Source of the DNA: Paenibacillus arenosi | GTDB lineage: Bacteria; Bacillota; Bacilli; Paenibacillales; Paenibacillaceae | Direction of reading: 5' to 3' | Length of the DNA: 40,803 nucleotides | Assembly: GCF_014841135.1 (NCBI RefSeq) | Contig: NZ_JACYTN010000003.1 | Span: 480,297 to 521,099, forward strand | Shown: positions 17,096-27,475 of the stretch, piece after piece | Layout of the letters: each line of letters begins with the position of its first letter | How positions within the stretch are numbered: position 1 is the first letter of the stretch | The notes under the pieces: generated by a model | Seen by the model: the letters and a program-made list of their open reading frames with translations, nothing else | Told to the model about the DNA's origin: nothing | Databases searched by the model: none | Position numbers and translations under genes: made by a program

Positions 17096-17220
17096 ATAAA
17101 TTAAACTAGAGCAGCTTAGCTGTGAAATATGGATAGAATGACGTAGCGAGTTGGCTCTATGCCAACTATAAAGATGAAAATGAAGCCACAGAAATGGTTT
17201 GGAATGGAGGTATATTCCCT

Positions 17221-18168
17221 ATGATAACGACTCAATTGGACTTAAAAGGGCGGGACTTCGTCGCTCTTGCAGATTATACACAAGAAGAAATATATGCCTT
17301 GATACATGATGCTATTGAACTGAAGCGGCTGCAAAAGGCAGGAACACCGCCCCAACCTCTTAAAGGCAAATCGCTTGCAATGATATTCGAAAAGTCTTCC
17401 ACGCGGACACGGGTCTCCTTTGAAGTGGGAATGTTCCAGTTAGGTGGAACGGCACTGTTTTTGAGTAAAAATGATATTCAAATTGGTCGTGGTGAAACAA
17501 TCTCCGATACGGCGCAAACATTGTCACGTTATGTAGACGGCATTATGATTCGTACGTTTGCACACAGCACCGTTATTGATTTAGCACGCAGCGCAACCGT
17601 TCCGGTTATTAACGGATTGTCTGATTTGAATCACCCCTGTCAGGCGTTAGCTGACTATATGACTGCTTATGAGAAGAAGGGCAAATTGGAAGGGCTGAAG
17701 ATTGCTTATATCGGTGATGGCAACAATATGGCACATTCACTCATGATGGGTGCTGCTAAGTTGGGTATGCACATCGCAGTAGCAACTCCAGAAGGTTATG
17801 GTCCAGATTCGGATGTGATTAAACAGTCCAAAGAACAAGCTGAACTTTACGGATCAACAATAACGCTGACGAGCGATCCACAGGAAGCGGCAGCGGATGC
17901 AGATTTTATTTACACTGATGTGTGGGCGAGCATGGGCTTTGAGTCCGAACAAGAGAAGCGGGAAAAAGCATTCAAGAACTTTCAAGTGAATGAGTCACTT
18001 GTGAAATATGCCAAGTCAGATTATTTGTTCATGCATTGCTTGCCTGCTCATCGTGGGGAAGAAGTGAGTGAGGGTGTCATCGATGGCCCGCATTCTATTG
18101 TGTTTGATGAAGCTGAAAATCGACTGCATGCACAAAAAGCGATTATGGCCGCTATTATGCGCGACTAG
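17221..18168 (+). CDS. argF: Ornithine carbamoyltransferase
   Basis: 315 residues, normal length. It makes citrulline from ornithine and carbamoyl phosphate. Visible: carbamoyl-phosphate motif STRTRVSF, the DLNHPCQALAD signature, and the ornithine-binding HCLPAHRGEEV with its catalytic cysteine. I start it at ATG 17221, because GGAGG at 17205-17210 is a proper SD for that codon and would lie inside the gene if the ATG at 17194 were used. carAB, which supply carbamoyl phosphate, are not in this window. The segment between argD and argF holds nothing recognisable. Confidence 0.97.
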   Translation: MITTQLDLKGRDFVALADYTQEEIYALIHDAIELKRLQKAGTPPQPLKGKSLAMIFEKSSTRTRVSFEVGMFQLGGTALFLSKNDIQIGRGETISDTAQTLSRYVDGIMIRTFAHSTVIDLARSATVPVINGLSDLNHPCQALADYMTAYEKKGKLEGLKIAYIGDGNNMAHSLMMGAAKLGMHIAVATPEGYGPDSDVIKQSKEQAELYGSTITLTSDPQEAAADADFIYTDVWASMGFESEQEKREKAFKNFQVNESLVKYAKSDYLFMHCLPAHRGEEVSEGVIDGPHSIVFDEAENRLHAQKAIMAAIMRD

Positions 18169-18213
18169 TATTTCTATAGACTTTGTAGTGGACGTTTGAG
18201 AGGAGCGGGAACG

Positions 18214-19494
18214 ATGGCGAAGGAGAAAATAGTGCTGGCCTACTCTGGTGGGCTGGATACATCCGTTATTTTGAAGTGGTTGAAAGAAACGTATGATGCT
18301 GAAATTATCGCTTTTACTGCAGATATTGGGCAAAAAGAAGAGTTGGATGGCTTAGAGGAAAAGGCACTAGCGACAGGTGCTTCCAAAGTATACATCGATG
18401 ATTTGCGCGATGAGTTCGCGAGCGATTTCATTCAACCGATGTTCCAAGCAGGAGCTCTTTATGAGGGACAATACTTGCTAGGAACGAGCATTGCTCGCCC
18501 ACTTATTGCAAAGCGTATGGTTGAGATTGCCCGTGCTGAGGGAGCCACTGCAATTGCGCATGGTGCGACTGGTAAAGGGAATGACCAAGTGCGTTTTGAA
18601 CTTACAGCGGCTGCACTTGCTCCCGAAATTAAAGTGATTGCGCCTTGGCGTTCCGAAGCTTTCCGTGAGCAGTTCCCTGGTCGTGCTGAGATGATTGCTT
18701 ATGCGGAGAAACATGGCATTCCTGTGCAAGCTTCTGCTGCGAAACCTTATTCCATGGACCGTAACTTGCTTCATATTAGCTTCGAAAGCGGTATTTTAGA
18801 GGACCCTTGGTTCGACCCAAGTTCAGATGAGAACAAGGGAATGTTCGTATTGAGTGTATCTCCGGAAGATGCGCCAGATACGGCTGAATATGTTGAACTA
18901 TCATTTGAGCAGGGTAACTGCGTTGCGATCAATGGTGCTACTCTCACACCGCTGCAAGTAATGGAGAAATTGAACGAACTTGGCGGCAAGCATGGCGTTG
19001 GTCGTGTGGATATGGTTGAAAATCGCTTCGTAGGCATGAAGAGCCGCGGAGTGTATGAGACGCCGGGTGGAACGATTTTATTTACGGCTCATCGTAAGAT
19101 GGAGTCGTTGACGATGGATCGTGAAGTGATGCATTTGCGTGATTCATTAATTGCGAAATATAGCAATATCGTTTACAACGGTTTCTGGTTTGCGCCAGAG
19201 CGCTTGGCTATTCAAGCATTGGTGCAAGAAAGTCAGAAAAACGTTACAGGTACGGTGCGTTTGAAGCTTTATAAAGGAAATGTGATTGGTGCTGGGGTTA
19301 AGAGCCCAGTCAGCCTTTATAATCCAGATATCGCAACGATGGAAGCTGATCCGACGCAGGCTTACGATCAGAACGATGCAACGGGCTTTATTCAGTTGAA
19401 CGCATTGAGATTAAAAGTATCTGCTGGTGTACACGGTGCGAATGCGACGGCAGAAGCTCCTAAGCAATCGGCAGAAGTTGTATTCACGAATTGA
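18214..19494 (+). CDS. argG: Argininosuccinate synthase
   Basis: 426 residues. It joins citrulline and aspartate using ATP. The ATP pyrophosphatase loop is [10 protein letters not shown] at the N-terminus; the substrate-binding [13 protein letters not shown] and [13 protein letters not shown] motifs follow. I begin at ATG 18214, 9 nt after the SD GAGAGGAG; the upstream in-frame TTG at 18196 lies within that SD region. The protein is somewhat longer than the roughly 400-410 residues common in Bacillus, mainly through a C-terminal tail ([18 protein letters not shown]). Lies 45 bp after argF. Confidence 0.97.
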   Translation: MAKEKIVLAYSGGLDTSVILKWLKETYDAEIIAFTADIGQKEELDGLEEKALATGASKVYIDDLRDEFASDFIQPMFQAGALYEGQYLLGTSIARPLIAKRMVEIARAEGATAIAHGATGKGNDQVRFELTAAALAPEIKVIAPWRSEAFREQFPGRAEMIAYAEKHGIPVQASAAKPYSMDRNLLHISFESGILEDPWFDPSSDENKGMFVLSVSPEDAPDTAEYVELSFEQGNCVAINGATLTPLQVMEKLNELGGKHGVGRVDMVENRFVGMKSRGVYETPGGTILFTAHRKMESLTMDREVMHLRDSLIAKYSNIVYNGFWFAPERLAIQALVQESQKNVTGTVRLKLYKGNVIGAGVKSPVSLYNPDIATMEADPTQAYDQNDATGFIQLNALRLKVSAGVHGANATAEAPKQSAEVVFTN

Positions 19495-19595
19495 ACCTTG
19501 TGCTGAAACGTAATTCGTGACGATATGTGATGTGAAATGTCATACCATTCGGATTCGGATGTAGATAGATATTCTCATGGGCAGGAGGGGACAGT

Positions 19596-21041
19596 GTGAG
19601 TAAGCTTTGGGGCGGACGTTTTACGAAGCAGACGGATGAACTGGTGGAGCAATATACGGCATCGATTACGTTCGATAAGAAGATGGCCGAAGAAGATATA
19701 CAAGGCAGTCTCGCTCATATTACGATGCTCGGTCGCTGCGGAATCGTGCCGCAGCAAGATGCGGATCGCATCAAGGATGGGCTACTGCAAGTGCTGGCGC
19801 TGATTCAAGCAGGTGAGATGGAATACTCGGTGTCGGATGAAGATATTCATATGAATATCGAGAAGAAGCTGATTGAGCTGATCGGACCTGTTGGGGGCAA
19901 GCTGCATACAGGTCGCAGCCGTAACGATCAGGTTGCTACGGATATGCATCTTTATTTGCGCAAGCATGTTGTTCAATTCGTTGAGTTGTTAGGCAATGTA
20001 CAAGAAGCGCTAATCACACAGGCAAAGGAGAATGTGGACACCATAATTCCGGGGTATACACATCTCCAGCGTGCGCAGCCAATTCTATTTGCACATCATC
20101 TATTGGCTTATGTATCCATGTTCGAACGTGATATTGAGCGGTTGAAAGATAGTTACAAGCGTATCAACACGCTGCCATTAGGCGCAGGAGCCTTGGCGGG
20201 GACGACGTTCCCGATTGACCGTCATTTTGTTGCGGAGCAGCTTGGTTTCGAACGTGTTTATGAAAATAGTCTAGATGCGGTCAGCGATAGAGACTTCATT
20301 GTGGAGTTTCTAGCCAATGCTTCGCTTATTATGACGCACTTATCGCGATTGTGTGAGGAGCTTGTGCTGTGGTCCAGTACAGAGTTTCAATTCATTGAAT
20401 TGGATGATGCTTTCTGTACGGGATCTAGCATTATGCCGCAGAAGAAGAACCCAGACGTACCTGAACTTGTACGAGGCAAGACAGGGCGCGTATATGGCAA
20501 TCTTATCGGCATGCTGACGGTACTAAAGGCACTTCCGCTAGCTTATAACAAAGATATGCAGGAAGACAAAGAAGGCATGTTTGATACGGTTGCAACGTTG
20601 GATGGCGCGCTGCGTCTGTTTGCTCCAATGATTGCTACGATGAAAGTAAACCGTAGTCGCATGCGTCAAGCGGTCAACCAAGACTTCTCAAACGCGACGG
20701 ATATTGCAGATTTTCTTGTGAACAAGGGTTTGCCTTTCCGCCAAGCGCATGAAGTTATTGGCAAGACGGTGCTGTACTGTATTCAAAAAGGCGTCTACTT
20801 GCTGGACTTGTCGCTTGAGGAATTCCAGCAGTTCTCTCCGTTGTTCGATGAGAAGATTTATGATGTGCTCCAGCCTGAGCAGGTCGTGAATGCACGGAAT
20901 GTTTACGGCGGAACGGCTAAGCCGCAAGTGGAAGCGGCGATTGTTCGTGCAATGGAAGCTTTGCAAGTTACGATTGCTTGGAATGAGCAGAAGCAAGCTG
21001 AAGCAACTGCAGCCCAGGTTCAACCCATGATTGCAAAGTGA
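19596..21041 (+). CDS. argH: Argininosuccinate lyase
   Basis: 481 residues, fumarase/aspartase superfamily. It splits argininosuccinate into arginine and fumarate, the last step. Visible: N-terminal [19 protein letters not shown], the TxxQRAQP-type [14 protein letters not shown], and the flexible catalytic loop signature [12 protein letters not shown] with the active serine. The start is GTG 19596 with a GGAGGGG SD; the residues MSKLWGGRF match the family N-terminus. Last gene of the operon, with a strong hairpin 75 bp downstream. Confidence 0.97.
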   Translation: MSKLWGGRFTKQTDELVEQYTASITFDKKMAEEDIQGSLAHITMLGRCGIVPQQDADRIKDGLLQVLALIQAGEMEYSVSDEDIHMNIEKKLIELIGPVGGKLHTGRSRNDQVATDMHLYLRKHVVQFVELLGNVQEALITQAKENVDTIIPGYTHLQRAQPILFAHHLLAYVSMFERDIERLKDSYKRINTLPLGAGALAGTTFPIDRHFVAEQLGFERVYENSLDAVSDRDFIVEFLANASLIMTHLSRLCEELVLWSSTEFQFIELDDAFCTGSSIMPQKKNPDVPELVRGKTGRVYGNLIGMLTVLKALPLAYNKDMQEDKEGMFDTVATLDGALRLFAPMIATMKVNRSRMRQAVNQDFSNATDIADFLVNKGLPFRQAHEVIGKTVLYCIQKGVYLLDLSLEEFQQFSPLFDEKIYDVLQPEQVVNARNVYGGTAKPQVEAAIVRAMEALQVTIAWNEQKQAEATAAQVQPMIAK

Positions 21042-21115
21042 TGAGGTGCAGAATTTAATCAGCATTATGCTTAGGATTAGGTAACTAATTCAAGGGCAGC
21101 ATGATGCCCACTATA

Positions 21116-21167
21116 AACAGCACGCGTTAATAGCGTCCCGTGAGGCGCTAACGCGTGCTGTTTGGTT
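21116..21167 (+). terminator. arg operon terminator, between convergent genes
   Basis: A perfect 14-bp stem AACAGCACGCGTTA / TAACGCGTGCTGTT, extended by AGCG/CGCT inside, followed by TTGGTTTATTTTG on the plus strand. It could also act, less efficiently, on the convergent VanW-family transcript. Confidence 0.85.
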
Positions 21168-21186
21168 TATTTTGATAACTTTCTTT

Positions 21187-22626
21187 TTATCTACCTTGAT
21201 CGAAGTTTGGACCATGTAAGCCATCTTCTACAATTGGTTTGCGCTCTTCTGCCTTTTCACGTTCAGGCGTGCCTCCATTATTGACAGCAATTAAAGAAGG
21301 CTGTGGTTTGTAGGTATCTAACGAAACTCGTTCACGTGATACTTCTTTGCCGTCTACTAACTTTAAACGATAGGTCTCAACTTGGAAGCCGTTCTTTCCA
21401 GGCTGTAGCAATTCTTGTGTTCCGGGTGTAAGTTGATTATTCCGTACATATTTGACATCTGGTTTCATGATTTTAATCGTTTTCGTTTCCATTTTGTACT
21501 GTACGTTTGAATTCATCGTTCCAAAGAGCTTAATCGTGAGTCGATCCTCTTCTGTTGCTGTTCGAATAAGTAGATGTTTGCCAGTCGTATTTTTGAATTT
21601 GAAATTAATATATCCTTGTGAAAAAGTGGCGTCTAATCCTATCGGAATATATTTAACAGGCAAGGAGTGGTTTCTGCGTTCTACGATGTGGAGTCCTGAA
21701 CGTAGTGCAGCATTGTATAGCGTGCTCGAAACTTGGCAGATTCCACCGCCCACACCTGGTACTAATTTACCATTGAAGATGACAGGGGCTTCCTTAAAGC
21801 CATGTTGTCGTTCGGTGTCAACAATAATGCGATCATAGTCAAAGATGTCACCGGGCTTGAGTATCATATTGTTAATCGTTTGGGCAGCTGCTTTAACGTT
21901 ATGGGTTCGTCCGTCTTCTTCTTGAACAAAAGTTGTCGAGAACTCCATAATTTTGCGTTCGATCCCTTCTGCTTGCAGAGAGTGGAGGGTAACAGGTGCG
22001 TCATATCGCTGAAGTGGTACCTCTACCACGATAGAATGAGTTGTGGTCCATTGAGCTGGCAAGGCAGCCCGAATGGTTTGTTCCAGCTGTATTCGGTCGA
22101 GGCGATAAACAGGTATATCCGCTTTGTACTCAATCGTATCACTTGCTGTGATGATTCGCGTAGCAGAGATAGGTGCACCAAATGCTTGCAATTCCCATTG
22201 TGGAGTGAATCTTTTTCTCCAAATAGACTGCTTCCAATCAAATGTTAGCGACCACTTTTCTTGAAAATATAACCGTTTATGTATTCTCTGCCATAAAGAG
22301 CCTTGCTGTAATTGCTTAAGCTGCTCCACGAGTGCGGTAGCTTGATAACGTACGCCAATATCCGCAAGTGTGGTCCGAACTGAAGGGAGCTTAGCGGCAT
22401 TGAAAGTGAATACAATCGGTCTTTGTTCGAGTTTACGAACTCGTTCAGCTAGTTGCTGCTCGAATGTTGAGATATCCATTCCACTGATTAGCCAGTCGGA
22501 TAACTGCACATGTGCGGGAATGGTATTGGATTGTGTATAACGTTCAGCCCAGTACCATAAGGCACCGCACGAAAGGACGATAAGAAGTGAAACACCGACT
22601 ATCCATGCATACCATTTTTTTAGCAT
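21187..22626 (-). CDS. VanW-family protein with G5 domain
   Basis: About 479 residues from the start I choose. The order is: short cytoplasmic N-terminus (MLKKW), one membrane segment (IVGVSLLIVLSCGALWYW), a long extracellular region with a PG-binding-4-like fold, the VanW domain marked by PGVGGGICQVSSTLYNAAL, then a G5-like domain (about GTQELLQPGKNGFQVETY to REREVSLDTY-type end) and a charged tail. Such proteins are membrane-anchored wall proteins; VanW itself is linked to vancomycin resistance clusters but its function is not established. I start at ATG 22626, preceded by AGGGGG; an in-frame TTG at 22716 lacks any SD. Single gene, convergent with argH and divergent from ftsE. Confidence 0.8.
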   Translation of the reverse strand: MLKKWYAWIVGVSLLIVLSCGALWYWAERYTQSNTIPAHVQLSDWLISGMDISTFEQQLAERVRKLEQRPIVFTFNAAKLPSVRTTLADIGVRYQATALVEQLKQLQQGSLWQRIHKRLYFQEKWSLTFDWKQSIWRKRFTPQWELQAFGAPISATRIITASDTIEYKADIPVYRLDRIQLEQTIRAALPAQWTTTHSIVVEVPLQRYDAPVTLHSLQAEGIERKIMEFSTTFVQEEDGRTHNVKAAAQTINNMILKPGDIFDYDRIIVDTERQHGFKEAPVIFNGKLVPGVGGGICQVSSTLYNAALRSGLHIVERRNHSLPVKYIPIGLDATFSQGYINFKFKNTTGKHLLIRTATEEDRLTIKLFGTMNSNVQYKMETKTIKIMKPDVKYVRNNQLTPGTQELLQPGKNGFQVETYRLKLVDGKEVSRERVSLDTYKPQPSLIAVNNGGTPEREKAEERKPIVEDGLHGPNFDQGR

Positions 22627-22929
22627 AGGAAGCTGCCCCCTGTCCATCAAGGTCGTCTTCCCCATCTTATGCGGATAAGCTGTGAATATTTCCATATTGA
22701 TTAAAACCATTTTCAACTATTATAAGTCTATTAAAATAAGGATGATTATTCCATTTGTATCGATTTATTTGGCTAATGTTGGACATGTTAAGACATTTTC
22801 CCGGGAAATAATGAATTTCTTACCTGTCAACTGCAAAATGGTGTAGAAATTGTAATAATTGAAGAGGATTTAGCGGCCTAGTGTCGAATATATAAGGGCT
22901 GATCTTATACACATAGGAAGTGATAACTT
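22627..22929. other. Divergent intergenic region between VanW-family gene and ftsE
   Basis: It contains a perfect 12-bp palindrome TTTCCCGGGAAA at 22797-22808, a possible minus-strand -10 (TATAAT, 22719-22724) and AT-rich sequence. No convincing -35/-10 pair for ftsE was found. The ftsE SD AGGAAG lies at 22915-22920. Confidence 0.4.
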
Positions 22930-23616
22930 TTGATTGAGATGCAAGATATTTGGAAGACCTATACGAACGGCTCGCATGCATTGCGCGGAGTCAATGTCCT
23001 TATTGATAAAGATGAGTTCGTATATCTAGTTGGTCCATCAGGAGCAGGTAAATCTACATTTATGAAGTTAATTTATAGAGAAGAAGTGCCTACGAAGGGC
23101 CAGCTCTTCGTAAATGGATTTAACATTGGGAAACTGAAGCAGCGTAAAATTCCGTATGTGCGCCGTAATATCGGCGTCATTTTCCAAGATTTTAGATTGC
23201 TTCCGAAGCTTACGGCGTATGAAAATGTCGCATTTGCAATGGAGGTTATTGAAGCGCCGAAGAAGGTTATTAAGCGCCGTGTCCCAGAAGTGTTGGAACT
23301 AGTTGGTTTGAAGCAGAAGATGAACTGCTTGCCATCTCAGCTTTCAGGCGGTGAGCAGCAACGTGTAGCCATTGCGCGTGCAATCGTTAATAATCCTGCA
23401 GTACTTGTGGCCGATGAGCCTACAGGGAACTTGGATCCTGAAACATCGTGGGAGATTATGAAACTGTTAGAAGAAATAAATTATCGAGGCACTACCATTA
23501 TTATGGCAACGCATAACAAAGACATCGTCAACCGAATACGGCGTCGTGTCATTGCGATTGAAGAAGGTATGATTGTGCGCGATGAGGTTCGGGGGGATTA
23601 CGGTTATGACACTTAA
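22930..23616 (+). CDS. ftsE: Cell-division ABC ATPase FtsE
   Basis: 228 residues, typical. It is the cytoplasmic ATPase partner of FtsX; FtsEX controls peptidoglycan hydrolases in division or elongation. Walker A GPSGAGKS (35-42), the Q-loop in VIFQDFRLL, signature [14 protein letters not shown], and Walker [14 protein letters not shown] are all intact. TTG start at 22930 with AGGAAG 9 nt upstream; the N-terminus [11 protein letters not shown] matches FtsE proteins. The stop overlaps ftsX by 11 bp, showing translational coupling. Confidence 0.97.
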   Translation: MIEMQDIWKTYTNGSHALRGVNVLIDKDEFVYLVGPSGAGKSTFMKLIYREEVPTKGQLFVNGFNIGKLKQRKIPYVRRNIGVIFQDFRLLPKLTAYENVAFAMEVIEAPKKVIKRRVPEVLELVGLKQKMNCLPSQLSGGEQQRVAIARAIVNNPAVLVADEPTGNLDPETSWEIMKLLEEINYRGTTIIMATHNKDIVNRIRRRVIAIEEGMIVRDEVRGDYGYDT

Positions 23617-24523
23617 TACAATATCCCGCCATCTTAGAGAAGGTAGCAAAAGCATTGTGCGCAACGGCTGGATGTCGGTTGCTTCTATAAGTTCTATCGT
23701 TATTTCATTGTTTATTTTAGGTGTATTTATTCTATTGTCATTTAACTTGAACCATTTGATGAGTCAGGTTGATAGTAAGATTACGATAAGTGTATATCTA
23801 AAGGTCGGAACGTCTAAGGAACAAGTTGATCTACTGGAAACGGACATCGGAAATATGTCGGAAGTTAGCCAAGTGACGCTGATCCCTAAAGCAGAGGGTT
23901 TGAAGTTATTAGAGAAGAAGCTTGGTGATAAAGGAAAGGATCTTGTTAAAGGATATACGCCTGAGACGAACCCACTTCCCGATGCATTCACCATCGAGGT
24001 TTACAAGCCAGAAACGGTGTCCATGGTAGCGAAAAAGATTCAAGCTTTGAACGAAACGAATAAGGACAAGCCTATCGATATTGTTAACTATGGACAAGGT
24101 CATGTAGAGAAACTATTCAAATTGACAGAGATGATCCGTAACTTTGGCTTAATTCTTGTTGTCGGTCTAGGTTTCACGGCTATGTTCTTAATTGCGAATA
24201 CGATCAAGATTACGATTATGGCGCGACAGCGTGAGATTAGCATTATGAAAATGGTAGGTGCAACAAACTCATTTATCCGCTGGCCATTCTTTGTGGAAGG
24301 TGCGTTAATCGGACTTATCGGCTCTGTTGTAACGATTGCTATTTTATTCTTAGCTTACAACCAATTGTTTGCACTTACGGCAGATACGATGGGCATTCAG
24401 TTTATAGATATGCTGCCTTTGAGCAACATTTGGGCGTTTGCATTTGGTAGCTTGATGGCTTTAGGAATTTTGATCGGGGTTTGGGGAAGTACCATTTCGA
24501 TTCGCAAGTTCTTAAAAGTGTAA
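23606..24523 (+). CDS. ftsX: Cell-division ABC permease FtsX
   Basis: 305 residues. Topology as in FtsX: N-terminal cytoplasmic part (SRHLREGSKSIVRNGWMSVASI), first membrane helix, a large extracellular loop (about residues 50-170) that in the family contacts the hydrolase or its adaptor, then three further helices, with TIKITIMARQREISIMKMVGAT in the cytoplasmic loop that couples to FtsE. I choose ATG 23606 ([10 protein letters not shown]) after GGGGGG; the GTG at 23573 would add residues inside ftsE with no SD. Overlaps ftsE by 11 bp. Confidence 0.96.
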   Translation: MTLNTISRHLREGSKSIVRNGWMSVASISSIVISLFILGVFILLSFNLNHLMSQVDSKITISVYLKVGTSKEQVDLLETDIGNMSEVSQVTLIPKAEGLKLLEKKLGDKGKDLVKGYTPETNPLPDAFTIEVYKPETVSMVAKKIQALNETNKDKPIDIVNYGQGHVEKLFKLTEMIRNFGLILVVGLGFTAMFLIANTIKITIMARQREISIMKMVGATNSFIRWPFFVEGALIGLIGSVVTIAILFLAYNQLFALTADTMGIQFIDMLPLSNIWAFAFGSLMALGILIGVWGSTISIRKFLKV

Positions 24524-24599
24524 GCTGGTTCAGATCCTACAGCGGATATAGTTTGGACAATCGTTATATCGATTTATATGGAAAGAGGAGGAGACTTGG

Positions 24600-25841
24600 T
24601 TGAAGAAGAAAAGTATCGCGGTTGCTTTGTGCGGAGCTATGCTGCTTACGATGACACCTGCTACAGTCACAGAAGCTTCTCAGGCTGGTTCCATTGACCG
24701 CAAGTTAAAAGATCTACAACAGGAAATGCGTAAAGCCGAGCAAGTCCAGCAAAATGCTGATGCTAAGGCCGCTAAGGCAGCGAAAAGTAAAAAAAAGACC
24801 CAAGCGGATATGAAAGTAATTTCTGGTCAGATTGAATCTAAGGTTGCAGAAATGACCAAAGTTTCGCTTGATATTGATAAGACAGAGCTTAAATTGAGCG
24901 AGAATGCATTCCAATTAGAAGAAGCAAATCGACGTATTGAAGAGCGTAGCAAAATGTTGGATACGCGTGTGAAGCTAATGTATACGAGCGGAAATGTTTC
25001 TTATTTGGATGTAATATTTAGCGCGACTAGCTTTAAAGATTTCTTAGATCGTCTTGATTCATTAGAATTGATCGCAAACCAAGATCAGAAGATTTTAGAG
25101 GATCATGAAAAGGACAAGCTGCTTGTCATTGAGAAGAAAAAAGAAATTGAGCAAGATCTTAGACGTGTCAAAAGTCTATACGCTAAGTTAGATGAAACGA
25201 AGCAGGATCTTATGCAGAAAGAACGCGAAAAAGAAGTCATGATTGCGAGTCTGGATAAGCAAATTGAAGAGGCCCACGGTTTGAGTGAGGAACAAGATAA
25301 AATGCTTGTAGAGTTCGCGATGGAACGTTCTAAATTGTTGAAGGACAAAGCAGCAGAAGATGCACGCCGAAAGCGTGAAGCTGCAGAGCGAGCGAAAAAA
25401 CCGACGACTTCTTATGTGACGAGTGTACCGACATACAGCGGCGGCAAGCTTGCAGTTCCGCTAAAAGATGGCTATACGCTGACTTCTCGTTTCGGTGGGC
25501 GTTCAGATCCGATTACAGGCAGAGCTTCTAATCACAGTGGTATCGATATGGCCGCTCCTTCAGGTACACCAATCTATGCAGCTGAGGGTGGTACTGTCAT
25601 TATGGCAGAGTTGTGGAATGGCTACGGTAATACAGTCATTATTGACCACGGCAACGGTTTGTGGACGCTTTACGGCCATATTCGCAACGGCGGTATCAAA
25701 GTAAGTAAGGGTGATGTTGTGAGCCGAGGGCAGAAGATTGCTGAGGTCGGAACAACAGGACGCTCGACAGGTAACCACCTTCATTTTGAAGTTCGCTTAA
25801 ACGGAAATAAGGTAGATCCTGAAAATTATTTGAATGGATAA
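24600..25841 (+). CDS. EnvC-like secreted M23 peptidase with coiled coil
   Basis: 413 residues. An N-terminal signal peptide (MKKKSIAVALCGAMLLTM, cleavage near TEA) is followed by a long heptad-rich coiled coil (about residues 30-260), then a basic linker and a C-terminal M23 LytM endopeptidase domain. The zinc-ligand motifs HSGIDMAA and HLHFE and the intervening LYGHI are complete, so it should be an active peptidoglycan endopeptidase. The architecture matches EnvC-type proteins and the coiled-coil hydrolases controlled by FtsEX. Start TTG 24600 with AGAGGAGGAG. It lies 76 bp after ftsX, so I infer it is the hydrolase activated by FtsX. Confidence 0.9.
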   Translation: MKKKSIAVALCGAMLLTMTPATVTEASQAGSIDRKLKDLQQEMRKAEQVQQNADAKAAKAAKSKKKTQADMKVISGQIESKVAEMTKVSLDIDKTELKLSENAFQLEEANRRIEERSKMLDTRVKLMYTSGNVSYLDVIFSATSFKDFLDRLDSLELIANQDQKILEDHEKDKLLVIEKKKEIEQDLRRVKSLYAKLDETKQDLMQKEREKEVMIASLDKQIEEAHGLSEEQDKMLVEFAMERSKLLKDKAAEDARRKREAAERAKKPTTSYVTSVPTYSGGKLAVPLKDGYTLTSRFGGRSDPITGRASNHSGIDMAAPSGTPIYAAEGGTVIMAELWNGYGNTVIIDHGNGLWTLYGHIRNGGIKVSKGDVVSRGQKIAEVGTTGRSTGNHLHFEVRLNGNKVDPENYLNG

Positions 25842-25910
25842 GATAGGCATAGACATATACTACAATGGTGGAGCATATTACAAGCTCTAATTCATGAAGG
25901 CGGTGAGCAG

Positions 25911-27347
25911 ATGTCATTCAAAGGACGGACAGTAGCGCTTATGGTAGGCAGCGCAATCGTGTTGAGCAGCCTACTGACGGTGGCTGTGATGAACGTACCG
26001 GCTCTTTCCGGCCATGTGAATGCAACAGGTACGGGGTTCTCATCGCAGCAGATGCAGAAGCTTAACTCTGTGCTTCATACTATTGAGAGCAATTATATAG
26101 AGCCAGTTGAACGGGAAAAGTTATTGTCCGGTGCGTTGGACGGAATGTTTGCTGTATTAAAAGATCCTTACTCCACTTATATGAGAAGAAGTGAAGCTAC
26201 TTCCTTCAATGAAAGTGTGGAGGGAGAGTTTACAGGAATCGGGGCTGAAGTTTCTTTAGATAATGGTGCGGTGACGGTCGTCTCTCCAATCAAGAACTCT
26301 CCAGCTGAGAAAGCAGGCTTGCAGCCTAAGGATGTACTCCTAACGGTTGATGGCGAAAGTCTTGATGGCAAAACGTTGACGGAAGCGGTTAGCAAAATCC
26401 GCGGTCCTAAAGGTTCTACCGTTAAGCTTGAGGTGAAGCGACCTGGTCATGAGCAAGTTATGGTATTCCAAATTAAGCGGGACAAGGTAGACTTAGAGAC
26501 GGTATATCCATCGATGTTGGAAGGTAACATCGGTTATATTGAACTTCGTCAATATTCTGCTAATACAGCGGAACGCTTCGAGAAGGCTCTTAAAGAGCTT
26601 GAAGCGAAGCAAATGAAAGGGCTTATTATCGATGTTCGAAACAATCCGGGTGGAGTGCTGGATACGGTTAAGCAAATGACAGAGCACTTTGTTCCAGTTG
26701 GTAAGCCTATTTTGCAAATAGAGTATAGAGATAAGAAGCGGGATGTATACAAGTCCAAAGGTGCGAAAGATGTGAAACCATATCCGATTGCGGTGCTAAC
26801 GAATAAAGGTAGCGCTAGCGCGTCGGAAATTATGGCAGCTGCTTTGCAAGAGTCGGCTGGTGCTATCCTTGTAGGGGATAACACTTTTGGCAAAGGTACG
26901 GTGCAATCAAGTCATCTTGTATCCAAAAATGATGGGGATCTTATCAAGCTTACGATTGCGAAATGGCTGACACCGGATGGTAAGTGGATACATGAAAAAG
27001 GAATTGAACCTGATGTGAAGGTAGCCCAGCCAAGCTACTTCCAAGCAGCGCCTATTCCAAAAGATAAAACATTGAAGCTTAATTTGACATCCGCAGATGT
27101 GGCGAACGTTCAACACATTTTAAAGGGTATTGGCTATCCGGTTGATCGAGTAGATGGTTACTTCTCGCCTGATACGAAAGTGGCTGTAGAGAAATTCCAG
27201 CGTGATCATAGTGTCCCGGTGACGGGAGAAGTGAATAAGCTGACTGCGGAAAAGTTGGAACAAGCGGTTATTAAAGCGATTCGTGATCCGAAGAACGATG
27301 CACAATTGGATGCTGCAATTAAAGCGGTACAGAAGGAAATCCGCTAG
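25911..27347 (+). CDS. ctpB: S41-family C-terminal processing protease, CtpB-like
   Basis: 478 residues. An N-terminal membrane/signal segment is followed by a PDZ domain (SPIKNSPAEKAGLQPKDVLLTVDGES), the S41 catalytic domain with the Ser in GSASASEIMAAAL and the Lys in GDNTFGKGTVQ, and a C-terminal peptidoglycan-binding domain (VQHILKGIGYPVDRVDGYF to AVEKFQRDHSV). In Bacillus, CtpB cleaves SpoIVFA during sporulation and is encoded in this same neighbourhood. The PG-binding domain places it outside the membrane. ATG 25911 after GGCGGTGAG. Strong terminator follows. Confidence 0.93.
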   Translation: MSFKGRTVALMVGSAIVLSSLLTVAVMNVPALSGHVNATGTGFSSQQMQKLNSVLHTIESNYIEPVEREKLLSGALDGMFAVLKDPYSTYMRRSEATSFNESVEGEFTGIGAEVSLDNGAVTVVSPIKNSPAEKAGLQPKDVLLTVDGESLDGKTLTEAVSKIRGPKGSTVKLEVKRPGHEQVMVFQIKRDKVDLETVYPSMLEGNIGYIELRQYSANTAERFEKALKELEAKQMKGLIIDVRNNPGGVLDTVKQMTEHFVPVGKPILQIEYRDKKRDVYKSKGAKDVKPYPIAVLTNKGSASASEIMAAALQESAGAILVGDNTFGKGTVQSSHLVSKNDGDLIKLTIAKWLTPDGKWIHEKGIEPDVKVAQPSYFQAAPIPKDKTLKLNLTSADVANVQHILKGIGYPVDRVDGYFSPDTKVAVEKFQRDHSVPVTGEVNKLTAEKLEQAVIKAIRDPKNDAQLDAAIKAVQKEIR

Positions 27348-27360
27348 TCGTTGTCGAATA

Positions 27361-27403
27361 AAGAGAAGGCTGCAGGCTTCGGCTTGTGCCTTCTCTTTTT
27401 TGT
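27361..27403 (+). terminator. Terminator after ctpB
   Basis: A 10-bp stem AAGAGAAGGC / GCCTTCTCTT with an inner hairpin capped by TTCG, followed by a T-run. It separates ctpB from minJ, at least in part. Confidence 0.9.
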
Positions 27404-27475
27404 TTGGTTGGTAGCAGTTCGTTTATTTTATATGATAAGGTTAAAAGGTTGTCAGATAAGGAAGGGGCGAAAGAT

